49,744 nt of DNA, taken from positions 1 to 49,744 of the forward strand of contig CAIQQH010000065.1 in NCBI GenBank assembly GCA_903873915.1, written 5' to 3'. The translations under genes were made by a program, and so were the position numbers. Origin of the DNA: an uncultured Flavobacteriia bacterium (GTDB lineage Bacteria > Bacteroidota > Bacteroidia > Flavobacteriales_D > Crocinitomicaceae). The first letter of the stretch is position 1; every line of letters begins with the position of its first letter. Below the pieces are notes generated by a model. That model ran no database searches, was not told the origin of the DNA, and was given only the letters and a program-made list of their open reading frames with translations. Positions 1-8,452 of the stretch are shown here, one piece after another.

Positions 1-13
1 ACGAATTACGAAT

Positions 14-288
14 CATTGTTGTCCGACTAAATCCATTTTCATGTTTTATCCAATCCATCTAACCTTGGTTTTCTGACCCCATCGGGGTCAAACCTTTGTA
101 ACCATAAGCCTTCCCTACAAGCCAATGACCCCATCGGCCTGTCCGCTGCGGCGGGGGTCAAACAGATTAAATCTTAACTGATGAAATCACATAAATTAAA
201 AACCACTATCTCGTCTTAAAACCACTTCATAAAACCAATGATTTCAATCGTTTCAAGATGAGCAGTAAAATTTTATCGGACAACAGTG
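14..288. mobile_element. MITE-like non-autonomous element
   Basis: The two ends form an imperfect inverted repeat: the left end begins CATTGTTGTCCGAC at 14 and the right end read on the minus strand begins CACTGTTGTCCGAT at 288. Including flanking bases, about 18 of 22 positions match. The 13-base word ACGAATTACGAAT stands directly outside both ends (1-13 and 292-304), which could be a target duplication or simply the heptamer repeat common in this genome. The 275-bp interior has no open frame for a transposase, so it would need one in trans. It also holds a short hairpin (TGACCCCATCGGGGTCA, about 75-91). The call rests on the end structure only. Confidence 0.45.
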
Positions 289-299
289 GTTACGAATTA

Positions 300-830
300 C
301 GAATTTGGTGGCTTCGCCGCAGCGAATACTTGAGGTTCTTGAAGTGAAAAATTAAAAGTGAAGAATTAAAAGTGAAGAATTTGGTGGAACCGCCGTAGCG
401 GAAAAGTGAGGTTCTTGAAGTGAAGAATTAAGAATTAAAAGTGAAGAATTTGGTGGCTTCGCCACAGCGGACACGTGAGGTTCTTGAAGTGAAGAATTAA
501 AAGTGAAGAATTAAAAATTAAAAGTGAAGAATTTGGGGGCTCCGCCGTAATGGCTGATTTGACAGTTTTTGCGATCAAGACTGGGTATTATTCGATACAG
601 GGGTAGAAAAGAGTTACGAGTTACAAGTTTCGAGTTTGATGGCTTCGCCGCAGCGAAAAAGTGAGGTTCTTGAAGTGAAGAATTAAAAGTGAAGAATTAA
701 AAGTGAAGAATTAAAAATTAAAAGTGAATAATTTGGTGGCTTCGCCGCAGCGAATACGTGAGGTTCTTGAAGTGAAGAATAAAAAATTAAAAGTGAAGAA
801 TTTGATGGCTCCGACCACTACCTCCCAAAA
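300..830. repeat. intergenic mini-hairpin repeat block
   Basis: Seven degenerate copies of AATTTGGTGGCTTCGCCGCAGCG occur at about 303, 369, 449, 532, 635, 733 and 799. Five copies of GTGAGGTTCTTGAAGTGAAG and runs of GAATTAAAAGTGAAGAATT lie between them, giving an irregular period of roughly 65-100 bases. Each core contains a tiny hairpin, stem GGC, loop TTC, stem GCC. No coding potential is seen. Spacers are themselves repetitive and there are no cas genes, so this is not CRISPR. Confidence 0.8.
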
Positions 831-849
831 CAAATAATAAGAACGTTTA

Positions 850-1104
850 AAAATAAAAGCGGGAGTTGCCTCCCGCTTTTACCCCTACGAACAGGACTGA
901 TATCCGTAGAGCGATATTCCGGTACTGCAACCCGGAGTTTCGTTCGACTGCCTAAACAGAGAGATAATTCATGGGCACTTACACTGCATGGCCCAATCCA
1001 TATGTTCCCCGCTCTTGCCGTTTCTGGATCGTCACTGACTCAAGTCAGGCCGGATCATTGTAGTGTGAATAGTGGTTTCATGTTCGGCAACGACAGGAAC
1101 GAAA
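850..1104 (-). ncRNA. candidate structured non-coding RNA, unclassified
   Basis: Reading the minus strand, a promoter (1111-1141) is followed by about 255 bases that fold into nested stems and end in a strong terminator. A 9-bp closing stem pairs 1097-1105 with 937-945. Inside it, 1085-1090 pairs with 1015-1020, and hairpins form at 1035-1048 and 972-995. Outside it, 3' hairpins form at 918-936 and 900-917. There is no open frame of note and no gene follows on this strand before the window edge, so a cis-regulatory leader is unlikely. I looked for the signatures of tmRNA, RNase P RNA and SRP RNA and did not see them. A divergent 6S RNA or a lineage-specific RNA family remains possible. Pairings were found by eye. 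Confidence 0.65.
855..880 (-). terminator. intrinsic terminator of the candidate RNA
   Basis: A 10-bp perfect stem, AAAAGCGGGA with TCCCGCTTTT, encloses a six-base loop. On the minus strand it is followed by a U-rich run (TTTTATTTTT) ending near 846. Confidence 0.85.
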
Positions 1105-1110
1105 CTTTAA

Positions 1111-1141
1111 CAAAGCTATGACGAAAACTGTCACAAATCAA
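1111..1141 (-). promoter_or_regulatory. Bacteroidota-type promoter of the candidate RNA
   Basis: On the minus strand, TTG (1141-1139) stands 20 bases before TAGCTTTG (1118-1111), matching the TTG/TAnnTTTG consensus of the Bacteroidota primary sigma factor. The predicted transcription start is about 1104, a few bases before the RNA's closing stem. Confidence 0.65.
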
Positions 1142-1288
1142 TGGGTGTTTATACTCATTTTAAATGGTTTAAAACCTTAAAAATTAAGTGTTTTCACCTA
1201 TTACAGACACTATAAAAAAACACCATCTTTGCACACAAGCATGAGTTTTCAAATACTCCAATAACCCCACTCTCAAATTGAATCTTGC

Positions 1289-1609
1289 ATGTGTGAAATT
1301 ATGTCAATAGAGCGCTTGAACTTAGACCATTCCACTTGGACATTCCAGGTCGATGAAACTTTTTGTCAGTTGAATGACGGCGCTTTTTTTATGGATCCCA
1401 CAAATCAATACATCTATTCAGAAAATGAACACAAGGCATACACCTTATTTGGCGCAGGTGCAGCGCATGAATCCACAAATCAACACCTCACCAAGGACAC
1501 GCATTGCATTTTATTGACAAAAATCGACGCTAGAAAACGTTCGTTTTTAGTGCGTTTCACCGATTTTTATCTCGAATTTATTCCAAATCAACTCCCATTT
1601 TCACTTTAA
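1289..1609 (+). CDS. hypothetical protein, 106 residues
   Basis: I do not recognise this protein. It is soluble, has no signal peptide or membrane segment, and carries a mix of charged and aromatic residues typical of a real folded protein. The first ATG gives MCEIMSIERLNL; a second ATG five codons later (1301) may be the true start. A weak promoter-like CATCTTTG lies near 1226. It points away from the candidate structured RNA on the opposite strand and is followed by 130 bases without features before the sensor kinase. Its separate position suggests its own transcript. Function unknown. Confidence 0.55.
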   Translation: MCEIMSIERLNLDHSTWTFQVDETFCQLNDGAFFMDPTNQYIYSENEHKAYTLFGAGAAHESTNQHLTKDTHCILLTKIDARKRSFLVRFTDFYLEFIPNQLPFSL

Positions 1610-1741
1610 TTCACTCCGTGATAACCGATTTGTTTTCCCAATACATCAATATTGATTATCAAAACTCGAATCCGTTTGCTTGATTTCAATGATTAAGTAT
1701 ATTTTTACAAACAGAAGAAGAAGAATTTGCCAAACGAGCGC

Positions 1742-3112
1742 ATGACGAACGAAGGACATAAAATCTGGTTAATAGAGGACAATGAAGGATATGCCTTTTT
1801 ATTGCAAGAATTTCTTGTGACATTGGGATTTTTAAGCAAGGATATTTTTGTGTTCCCTAGTTTACAAGAAGTGCGCGAAATTCCAGCTGAATTTTCACCT
1901 GACGTGATTTTACTCGATCTTTTTCTCACAGATTCCTTTGGTATTGAGACCTTTCGTACGATGAATACCTTGTTTAACAATGTACCGATTATCGTGATGT
2001 CTGGACTTGCCGACACAGATATTGCACTTGAAACATTGAAAGAAGGTGCTCAGGACTATCTTGTGAAAGGGGAATACTCCACAGAAATGATGGAGAAGTC
2101 GATTCAGTATTCGATTGAACGTAAACGAAATGTGGACGAGATTACGCTTTCGGAGCAAAAATACCGCTCCTTGTTTCAAACAAGCCCACTGCCTGTATTC
2201 ATTATCCGCAAGGACCTGAAAATCCTAGATGCGAACACCGCAGCGACTTCTTTATACGGTTTAAATACAGAGAAGCTACCGAATTATGTTGATTTCTTTG
2301 AAGACGAAGAGATTGCAGAACGCGCAAAGGATGCCATCATCCACCAAGTTTCAAAGCAATTCCGTCAACGTTCTTGTCATGGCAAAGAATTGTTCGTAGA
2401 ACAAATTTCAAAACTCGCCGATTACAAAAACGAGGAGGCCTATATTGTCATCATAAAAGATGAAACCGAGAAACGTCATTTTGAACAGGAAAAGATGCGA
2501 CTCATTCATGAAACACAAGAGGATGAGCGCGCACGCTTTTCAAGAGAATTGCACGATGGACTTGCTCAATACTTGGTTGCCGTGAATCTTTATCTCGAGC
2601 AATTGAACGGGATTTCTGAAGAGAAAGATGCTGTTGTCGGGGGTATTCGCGACCTGGTAAAAACCAGCTTGGACATGGCGCGCACCATGAGTTACAATCT
2701 ATCGCCGCCAGAATTGGAAAAAGGATTAATCTCTGGACTTGAAGCATTTTTCCAACGTCTTGGACGCATTGCAAAGATTGAATTTACCATTGTTCGCGAT
2801 CCTGAACTGGAAGATAAGCAGCTCATTGAATTGGATGAATATGCCATTTACCGCATCATTCAGGAATTCGTAAACAACTCCATCAAACATAGCGAATGTA
2901 AGAGTATTGAAACCACCTTTTATCCTGAAGAAAATAACGTGGTGATTGAAATTAGAGACAATGGTGTTGGCTTCGACATCGACGAAGTGTATAGAGGTCT
3001 CGGTTTAAAAAACATGGAACAACGCGCCCACGCGAGCGGTATGACCCTTGATTTGCAATCACGCCCAGGCAAAGGCACATGGTTGACAATCACATCGCCT
3101 ATCAATAAGTAG
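1742..3112 (+). CDS. REC-PAS-HisKA_3 hybrid sensor histidine kinase
   Basis: A 456-residue cytoplasmic kinase with an N-terminal receiver domain: acidic pair E12/D13, acceptor D59 in ILLDLF, and K109 in YLVKG. A PAS domain follows (about 138-245), then a NarL-family dimerisation domain whose motif SRELHDGLAQYL holds phospho-acceptor H271. A HATPase_c domain follows with N-box QEFVNNSIKHS, G1 box DNGVGFDI and a GLGLKNM lid. HisKA_3 kinases normally phosphorylate LuxR-type regulators, but none is adjacent. The receiver at the N-terminus suggests another kinase controls it, perhaps one of the two convergent kinases next door. The ATG at 1742 is preferred to an in-frame TTG at 1727. No membrane segments are present. 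Confidence 0.9.
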   Translation: MTNEGHKIWLIEDNEGYAFLLQEFLVTLGFLSKDIFVFPSLQEVREIPAEFSPDVILLDLFLTDSFGIETFRTMNTLFNNVPIIVMSGLADTDIALETLKEGAQDYLVKGEYSTEMMEKSIQYSIERKRNVDEITLSEQKYRSLFQTSPLPVFIIRKDLKILDANTAATSLYGLNTEKLPNYVDFFEDEEIAERAKDAIIHQVSKQFRQRSCHGKELFVEQISKLADYKNEEAYIVIIKDETEKRHFEQEKMRLIHETQEDERARFSRELHDGLAQYLVAVNLYLEQLNGISEEKDAVVGGIRDLVKTSLDMARTMSYNLSPPELEKGLISGLEAFFQRLGRIAKIEFTIVRDPELEDKQLIELDEYAIYRIIQEFVNNSIKHSECKSIETTFYPEENNVVIEIRDNGVGFDIDEVYRGLGLKNMEQRAHASGMTLDLQSRPGKGTWLTITSPINK

Positions 3113-3424
3113 GATTTGATGCCTCCGGCAATTCTGAATTTGATACCTGCGGTAATTTGATGCCTCCGGCAATTAGAAATTCGATGCCTCCGGCAATTCG
3201 GTAGATCAATGCCAGGGTAACGATTATTTTTAATTTGCGAAGCAAACAAATTCGCGTAGCGATCAAATCTTGAATTCTAAATTTGATGCCTCCGGCAATT
3301 CTAAATTCGATGCCTGCGGCAATTCGGTAGATCAATACAAGAGTAACGATTCGTTTAAATTTGCGCAGCAATCAAATTCCCTTGGGATCAAATTCGCGCA
3401 GCGATCAAATTTTAATTAGGAATT
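3113..3424. repeat. intergenic mini-hairpin repeats between convergent kinases
   Basis: The gap holds two related copies, about 125 bases apart (near 3182 and 3308), of a unit containing GATGCCTCCGGCAATTCGG followed by a conserved tail ending GTAACGATT. Further single copies of TTTGATGCCTCCGGCAATT surround them. Tiny hairpins with two- or three-base loops recur: TTTGC-GAA-GCAAA (3234-3246), TCGC-GTA-GCGA (3252-3262), GCC-TCC-GGC (3288-3296), TTGC-GCA-GCAA (3361-3371), TCCC-TT-GGGA (3378-3387) and TCGC-GCA-GCGA (3394-3404). The genes on both sides end here, so some of these may act as weak terminators. Confidence 0.8.
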
Positions 3425-4570
3425 CTACGCCTTAGGCAATTGAATTGTAAACACCGAGCCCACTCCTACTTCAGATTTTACCTCCAAGGTTCCATTCATG
3501 CGCTCTATGATTTTCTTGGTGATCGCTAAGCCTACACCCGAACCGAGTTGATCAGGGGGCATTTGAATGCGGTGGAATAAATCAAAAATCTTTCCTTGGG
3601 ATTCAAGAGGGATTCCAATTCCATTGTCCTCTACCTCAATGACATAATTTTTTTCGTTTTCCACTGCTCGAATATTGATTACCGGAGCGAGGTCTGTTTT
3701 GCGATAACGAATTGCATTGCCAATAAGGTTTTGAAAAATTTGACGCAACACAGAAACAGGTGCTTTAATTTCGGGCATGATACCTATCTTGATTTCTGCT
3801 TTATTGAATTCTATCACACTGTTCAATAAGATCCGAACATCATCCAACACATTGTTTAAGTCCACTTTTGTGACATCTCCAACAACGAGTGCATCAGCCT
3901 TCGAATATTCCAACAAATCGACAATTAAGCTCTTCATTTTTAAAGCCGATTTTACCGCGAAGTCGATGTACTTCATGCCGCGTTCATCGATTTTATCGCC
4001 ATAATGCACTTGCAATTGACTCAACAACTCAGTGACCATGCGTAGAGGTTCCTGTAGATCGTGAGAAGCAATAAAAACAAACTGTTTCAGCTCCTCATTC
4101 TTCTGCTCGAGTTCCACTGTTCGCTCTTTTACTTTTTCCTCCAGCAAGTCATTTTGCCCCTTCAGCGAACCCGTCAAATGACTAATCATTAGCAAGTTAT
4201 TGATCCGAAGTAGCACTTCGGTAAAATCGAAGGGCTTCGTAAGGAAATCCGTCGCCCCAAGCCTTAATGCCTGTTCTTTTGATTCTTTGGTCGAATCGGC
4301 GGTCAAGACCAAGATGGGCATAAAATGTCCTTCTGTTTCTTTTCCGCGCAGACGCTCCATCACTTCGAATCCCGACATGTGGGGCATCATTAAATCCAAT
4401 AAGAGCAAATCGGGAGAAAACGACTCAACAAGATTCTCAACTTGCCGCGAATCCGTTGTTGATTTCACCTGCTTAAATCCTTTGATTTCGAGCAAGCTCT
4501 CAAGAATTCTCACATTGGCTTCTTGATCATCGACGATTAAGATTTTCGAATTTGTAAGTTCCATCTTCAT
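3425..4570 (-). CDS. REC-HisKA response regulator/histidine kinase
   Basis: A 381-residue soluble protein. Its N-terminal receiver domain has D14/D15, acceptor D59 in LLLLDLMMP and K112 in FLTKPF. A coiled-coil linker (about 135-165) leads to a HisKA domain of the phytochrome-like subtype (ASHDLQEPLR, H170) and a HATPase_c domain with NLIGNAIRYR, DNGIGIP and GSGVGLAI motifs. It begins three bases after the stop of the six-PAS hybrid kinase on the same strand, so the two are almost certainly co-transcribed and probably coupled in translation. A likely relay is from the large kinase's receiver or HisKA domain to this receiver. No output domain with DNA-binding features is present. Confidence 0.9.
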   Translation of the reverse strand: MKMELTNSKILIVDDQEANVRILESLLEIKGFKQVKSTTDSRQVENLVESFSPDLLLLDLMMPHMSGFEVMERLRGKETEGHFMPILVLTADSTKESKEQALRLGATDFLTKPFDFTEVLLRINNLLMISHLTGSLKGQNDLLEEKVKERTVELEQKNEELKQFVFIASHDLQEPLRMVTELLSQLQVHYGDKIDERGMKYIDFAVKSALKMKSLIVDLLEYSKADALVVGDVTKVDLNNVLDDVRILLNSVIEFNKAEIKIGIMPEIKAPVSVLRQIFQNLIGNAIRYRKTDLAPVINIRAVENEKNYVIEVEDNGIGIPLESQGKIFDLFHRIQMPPDQLGSGVGLAITKKIIERMNGTLEVKSEVGVGSVFTIQLPKA

Positions 4571-4573
4571 GAT

Positions 4574-7500
4574 TTATGAAAGGTATTTATCCACTTCCTT
4601 GAGGAATTGTCCAATGTCAATTGGTTTTGTTAGGTAATTATTTGCTCCAAGAGACATCAAACGGTCTATTTGTTCGGACATTGCGTCTGCACTGATCACC
4701 ACCACAGGAATATCGCGAGTCAGCGGCTCCTTTTTTAGGCGTTGAATCACCTCTGATCCATGAATATCGGTCAAGTTGAGGTCGAGTAGGATTAAATCTG
4801 GTTGAAGTTCCGACGCAAGCTGCACAGCTTTTAATCCTGATGCATTGGTGATGAGTTTCACACCAGCAAGTTTCATGTCAACAATTTGTTGAATGAGGTC
4901 GACATTGGCGCTATTGTCTTCAATGTATAGAATGCTGCCATGATGCGGATTCATATCCAGACTTTTTTGCGGATTGGATTGTCCAGTATCATTTAACACC
5001 CGCTCCTTGGCTGAAGCAAATTCCACCCAAAACGTACTCCCCACTCCCAGTTTACTTTCCAAGCCTAGCTCACCTTGCATCAATTCGGTCAATTGTGTTA
5101 CAACCGCAAGACCAAGTCCAGTACCTTCTGTTTCTGTATTTTCAGCACCAATGCGCTCAAATGGAAGGAATACTTTTTCCATATTGTCTGGACTAATTCC
5201 GTACCCCTGGTCGCGCACTGCGATGCGTATTGTTGGTTTTCCTCCAATCTCTGTCTGTCCCTCGAGCACATCGACATCAATCATTCCACCTGTACGGTTG
5301 TATTTCAAGGCATTGCTCAACAGATTCATCATGATTTGCTTCAAACGCTGGCGATCGGCCATGATGTATGAAACCTCACCCATGTGAAAATTTGATTGAA
5401 TGGTGATGTCTCGTGAAGTCGCCAATGGATTGAGCGAATCAATGATCTCATGAATCACACTATTGACCGAAACCGGTTCCATGGAAAGAGACATTTGTCC
5501 GGATTCGATGCGTGAAATCTCCAGAACCTCGTTGATCAAATTCAAGAGATGTTTTCCGCTTTGAAGGATATGGCCCACGCTACGTTCTTGGGAATCATCC
5601 AAGGACCCCATTTCAAGAAGCTGCGCAAATCCCAAAATAGAATTCATTGGTGTGCGCAATTCATGGCTAATGCGCGACAGGAATTCACTTTTTGATTGGT
5701 TGGCTTGATTGGCCAAATCTTGTGCGTTCCTCAATTCATTTTCTTGCTTTATGCGTTCAGTAATGTCTCGGCTAGCGGCAAAAACATACCCGCCGACAGG
5801 AGCTGCACTCCACTCGATGTAGCGGAAACTCCCATTTTTTGCCATCAAACGAATGACAAGACTGGATATCGATTTTCTCGTGTTCAACTGCCCCAGGGTT
5901 TCTACGGTCGTTGCGACATCGTCGGGATGCACAAAGTCCATGAAACTGAATCCTTCCAATTCATATATTTCGTATCCCAAAATACTCCTCCATGCCGCAT
6001 TCACTTTGACTAAATTTGCTTGGAGGTCAGAAATGCACATTAAATCTTGAGCAGCAGCGAAGAACGTTTCCAACTCCTCCGACTTCGATTTCAACTCCTC
6101 TTCAACACGGCTTCTGTATGAAATCTCCTCAACAAGGTCTTTGTTTATTTTCACCACCTCCTCGGTACGTTGTTCTACTTTCTTCTCAAGACTTTCATTC
6201 AAATCAACAATTTCTTGCTCGTATTTTTTGCGCTCTGTAATTTCTGTGTCAGCGCCTATATAGCCAATGATCTCACCTTGGCCATCCTTTATGGCCGCAC
6301 AATTGGTTGAAACCCAAATAAGTTCACCTGACTTTTTAATGATTGGATTTTCAAACTCAATTAAGCTTTCATTCCTATTCAAAAGCTCACCTGCAGAAGT
6401 CATGTATTCCTCACGCTGATCAGCTGGAAACAAATCGTAATAGTGTTTTATACCTACAGTTTCATCAACGGAATAGCCAAAGACAGATGCGCAAAGAGGG
6501 CTAATGTAGGTGTAAAGGCCATCCAAGTTGATTTCCCAGATGACTGATTTTCCATGTTCAGCAATTTGAGCCAATCGATTTTCACTGACAATCAAAGACT
6601 CCTCAATTTCCTTCAATTCCGTGACATTTTCTTGAATGGAAGCAAAATTTGTCGTTTCACCTTGGCTATTCTGAATGGGAAAGATGGTTGCGTATTCCCA
6701 CATCGTTGTCCCATCCTTTCGCTTGTTTTTCAGATAGCCCTGCCATTTCTCACCTGCTAGAATGTTCCCCCACATTGTTTGGTATAGACTTTCTGTTGCG
6801 TCATCGGACTTCCATGTTTTTGGATTCATCCCAATGATTTCCTCCTGCCCGTATCCTTTATTGGTGGATGTTGCAGGGTTAGCATATTCAATTTCACCGG
6901 ACATATTGGTAATGAAGATACTCGTAGGGCTTTGGTTGATGACATACGACAATTTTCGCAGCTGTTCGGCTGAGTCTTTCTCCGACGAGATATCGCGCAT
7001 CACAACGAAGACTGCTTTTTCACCATCGTATTGCATGGATGAAAGGCGCACTAAAGCCAGAAATTCTGACCCATCCATGCGCTTGTGAGTCCACTCAAAC
7101 TGAACAACTTTCTGGTGTTCAGCTTGTCCGATGTAATCCATTGATAAATTTGCCGAGGGTTGCTTGTCTTCTTGAAACTCCGGTGAAATCATGTAGGGAG
7201 ATTTCCCGACAATGTCTTCACGTTGACCACCTATTAATGCTTCTGCAGAAGAATTGCATTCGATAAAGACCCCATCTTGAACAATAAAATAAGCTTCTGG
7301 TGAATCAAAAAACAACGAACGGTACTTGCGTTCACTTTCTTTGATGCGCTCATCCGCCCGACGCTGTTCGGTAATGTCAATGCCCATGCATTGAATTTCC
7401 TTAGGCAGCCCCGCTTCATCAATTAAACATATAAACTCCCAAAGAGTGGAATGAATTTCTCCATTTTTTCCAGGCTTGTCCAATTCTACGCGAATCACCT

Positions 7501-8143
7501 CACCAAGATTGTTTATACACTTAGCTACCACTTCATTCACACGTTCGTGATGGTAAGTGCAGATTGACGACAAGGCATATCCTTTACTGATGCCACCAGC
7601 CCCATAGGCCCAGCCATATTCATCAGCGAATTTATTGTTCCAATAGCTTATTCTTCCGACTAAGTCGGTACGAATCACATAACTTGTTTGGGTATTTACC
7701 AAGCCTAAAAGCATTTGCTCCCGCGCTTGAAGCTTATAATTCGATTGATTTAATTCAGCTTCAATAAGTTTTTTGTCCGTAATATCAACCAACGTTGCAA
7801 AAACTTGATGCACTTGTTTTTCACCAGCAGAAAATTCTGGATGCACCGACACCTCAATCCAAACAAAGGCATTTTTGTCCGGCAAATAAATTCCAAGCTC
7901 TTGATTTTCTATAGCTATACCTGACTGAAGCACTTTTATGACTGGGCTGTCACTTGCATCAAAGGCCTCTCCGTTTTTCCCGACAATTAGCCAACGGTCT
8001 GGTCGTTTTTCTCGGCCAGAGAATTGCGCACAGGAAATACCCATCATTTTCTCGGCTGCTGCATTCATGAATATTGCCTTGCCGTTTGCGTCGAAATAAA
8101 CGACACCCAATGACATGGTTTGGAATACGTGTTCAAAATTCAT
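4574..8143 (-). CDS. six-PAS hybrid sensor histidine kinase with C-terminal REC
   Basis: A 1189-residue cytoplasmic sensor. PAS-like modules start near residues 1, 140, 270, 395, 520 and 690; most end in the PAC-type signature D-I-T-E or similar, as at 255-260 and 791-796. A coiled coil (about 640-690) joins the fifth and sixth. HisKA follows with H827 in ISHELRTP, then HATPase_c (N-box NLLSNALKY, DQGYGIS, GTGLGLA), then a receiver with E1075/D1076, D1121 in ILLDLNLTD and K1173 in YLTKPI. No membrane segment is seen, so signals must be internal: small molecules, redox state or light. The ligands cannot be told from sequence. It is followed at once by the REC-HisKA gene. The start ATG at 8143 opens directly into the first PAS domain. 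Confidence 0.93.
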   Translation of the reverse strand: MNFEHVFQTMSLGVVYFDANGKAIFMNAAAEKMMGISCAQFSGREKRPDRWLIVGKNGEAFDASDSPVIKVLQSGIAIENQELGIYLPDKNAFVWIEVSVHPEFSAGEKQVHQVFATLVDITDKKLIEAELNQSNYKLQAREQMLLGLVNTQTSYVIRTDLVGRISYWNNKFADEYGWAYGAGGISKGYALSSICTYHHERVNEVVAKCINNLGEVIRVELDKPGKNGEIHSTLWEFICLIDEAGLPKEIQCMGIDITEQRRADERIKESERKYRSLFFDSPEAYFIVQDGVFIECNSSAEALIGGQREDIVGKSPYMISPEFQEDKQPSANLSMDYIGQAEHQKVVQFEWTHKRMDGSEFLALVRLSSMQYDGEKAVFVVMRDISSEKDSAEQLRKLSYVINQSPTSIFITNMSGEIEYANPATSTNKGYGQEEIIGMNPKTWKSDDATESLYQTMWGNILAGEKWQGYLKNKRKDGTTMWEYATIFPIQNSQGETTNFASIQENVTELKEIEESLIVSENRLAQIAEHGKSVIWEINLDGLYTYISPLCASVFGYSVDETVGIKHYYDLFPADQREEYMTSAGELLNRNESLIEFENPIIKKSGELIWVSTNCAAIKDGQGEIIGYIGADTEITERKKYEQEIVDLNESLEKKVEQRTEEVVKINKDLVEEISYRSRVEEELKSKSEELETFFAAAQDLMCISDLQANLVKVNAAWRSILGYEIYELEGFSFMDFVHPDDVATTVETLGQLNTRKSISSLVIRLMAKNGSFRYIEWSAAPVGGYVFAASRDITERIKQENELRNAQDLANQANQSKSEFLSRISHELRTPMNSILGFAQLLEMGSLDDSQERSVGHILQSGKHLLNLINEVLEISRIESGQMSLSMEPVSVNSVIHEIIDSLNPLATSRDITIQSNFHMGEVSYIMADRQRLKQIMMNLLSNALKYNRTGGMIDVDVLEGQTEIGGKPTIRIAVRDQGYGISPDNMEKVFLPFERIGAENTETEGTGLGLAVVTQLTELMQGELGLESKLGVGSTFWVEFASAKERVLNDTGQSNPQKSLDMNPHHGSILYIEDNSANVDLIQQIVDMKLAGVKLITNASGLKAVQLASELQPDLILLDLNLTDIHGSEVIQRLKKEPLTRDIPVVVISADAMSEQIDRLMSLGANNYLTKPIDIGQFLKEVDKYLS

Positions 8144-8452
8144 TCTATCAGCTTTTAGTCATTGGGAAGACCCAAACGCTCTCGCTCAATGAGCTTCAAT
8201 GGTTTGCACCAAATGAAAAACTTGAAAGCGAAAAAACGTAGGGTTAAAGTTAAGGAATTCAATCGGTTGTTTTGGAATATTTCACACACCAAAAATGGAT
8301 TTTCACCTACCAAAAATCGAATATTTTATGTGATTCACCCACTACGGTCAAAATCCAATCAGGTCCATGAATTTTTCTACATTCGTGCAGATAGTTCATC
8401 ATCGTACAAACTCCATTTATTCCTTTGTCGTACTTTTGCCAGAAAACAAAGG
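8144..8452. other. intergenic region between divergent kinase operon and thiL
   Basis: About 310 bases without a convincing gene. The plus-strand frame is open from 8162, but the encoded stretch is Lys/Arg-rich, lacks family similarity to ThiL, and contains thiL's likely promoter, so I treat it as non-coding. It must also hold the promoter of the minus-strand kinase operon, which I could not place with confidence. Confidence 0.5.
8431..8438 (+). promoter_or_regulatory. promoter -7 element of thiL
   Basis: TACTTTTG matches TAnnTTTG and lies 14 bases before the ATG at 8453. No clear TTG is seen at the expected distance upstream. Its position supports the shorter thiL start. Confidence 0.4.

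Noticed and set aside
300-830. CRISPR-like periodic repeats
   Set aside because: Spacers are themselves repetitive, unit length varies, and no cas genes are present.
850-1104. tmRNA, RNase P RNA or SRP RNA as identity of the structured RNA
   Set aside because: None of their conserved words or end structures could be found by eye; 6S RNA could not be excluded.
4974-7422. Several open frames opposite the six-PAS kinase
   Set aside because: They are shadows of a long, motif-complete gene on the other strand and encode no recognisable features.
8162-8452. N-terminal extension of thiL by 97 codons
   Set aside because: Basic, low-complexity sequence with no counterpart in ThiL, and it contains the likely promoter.
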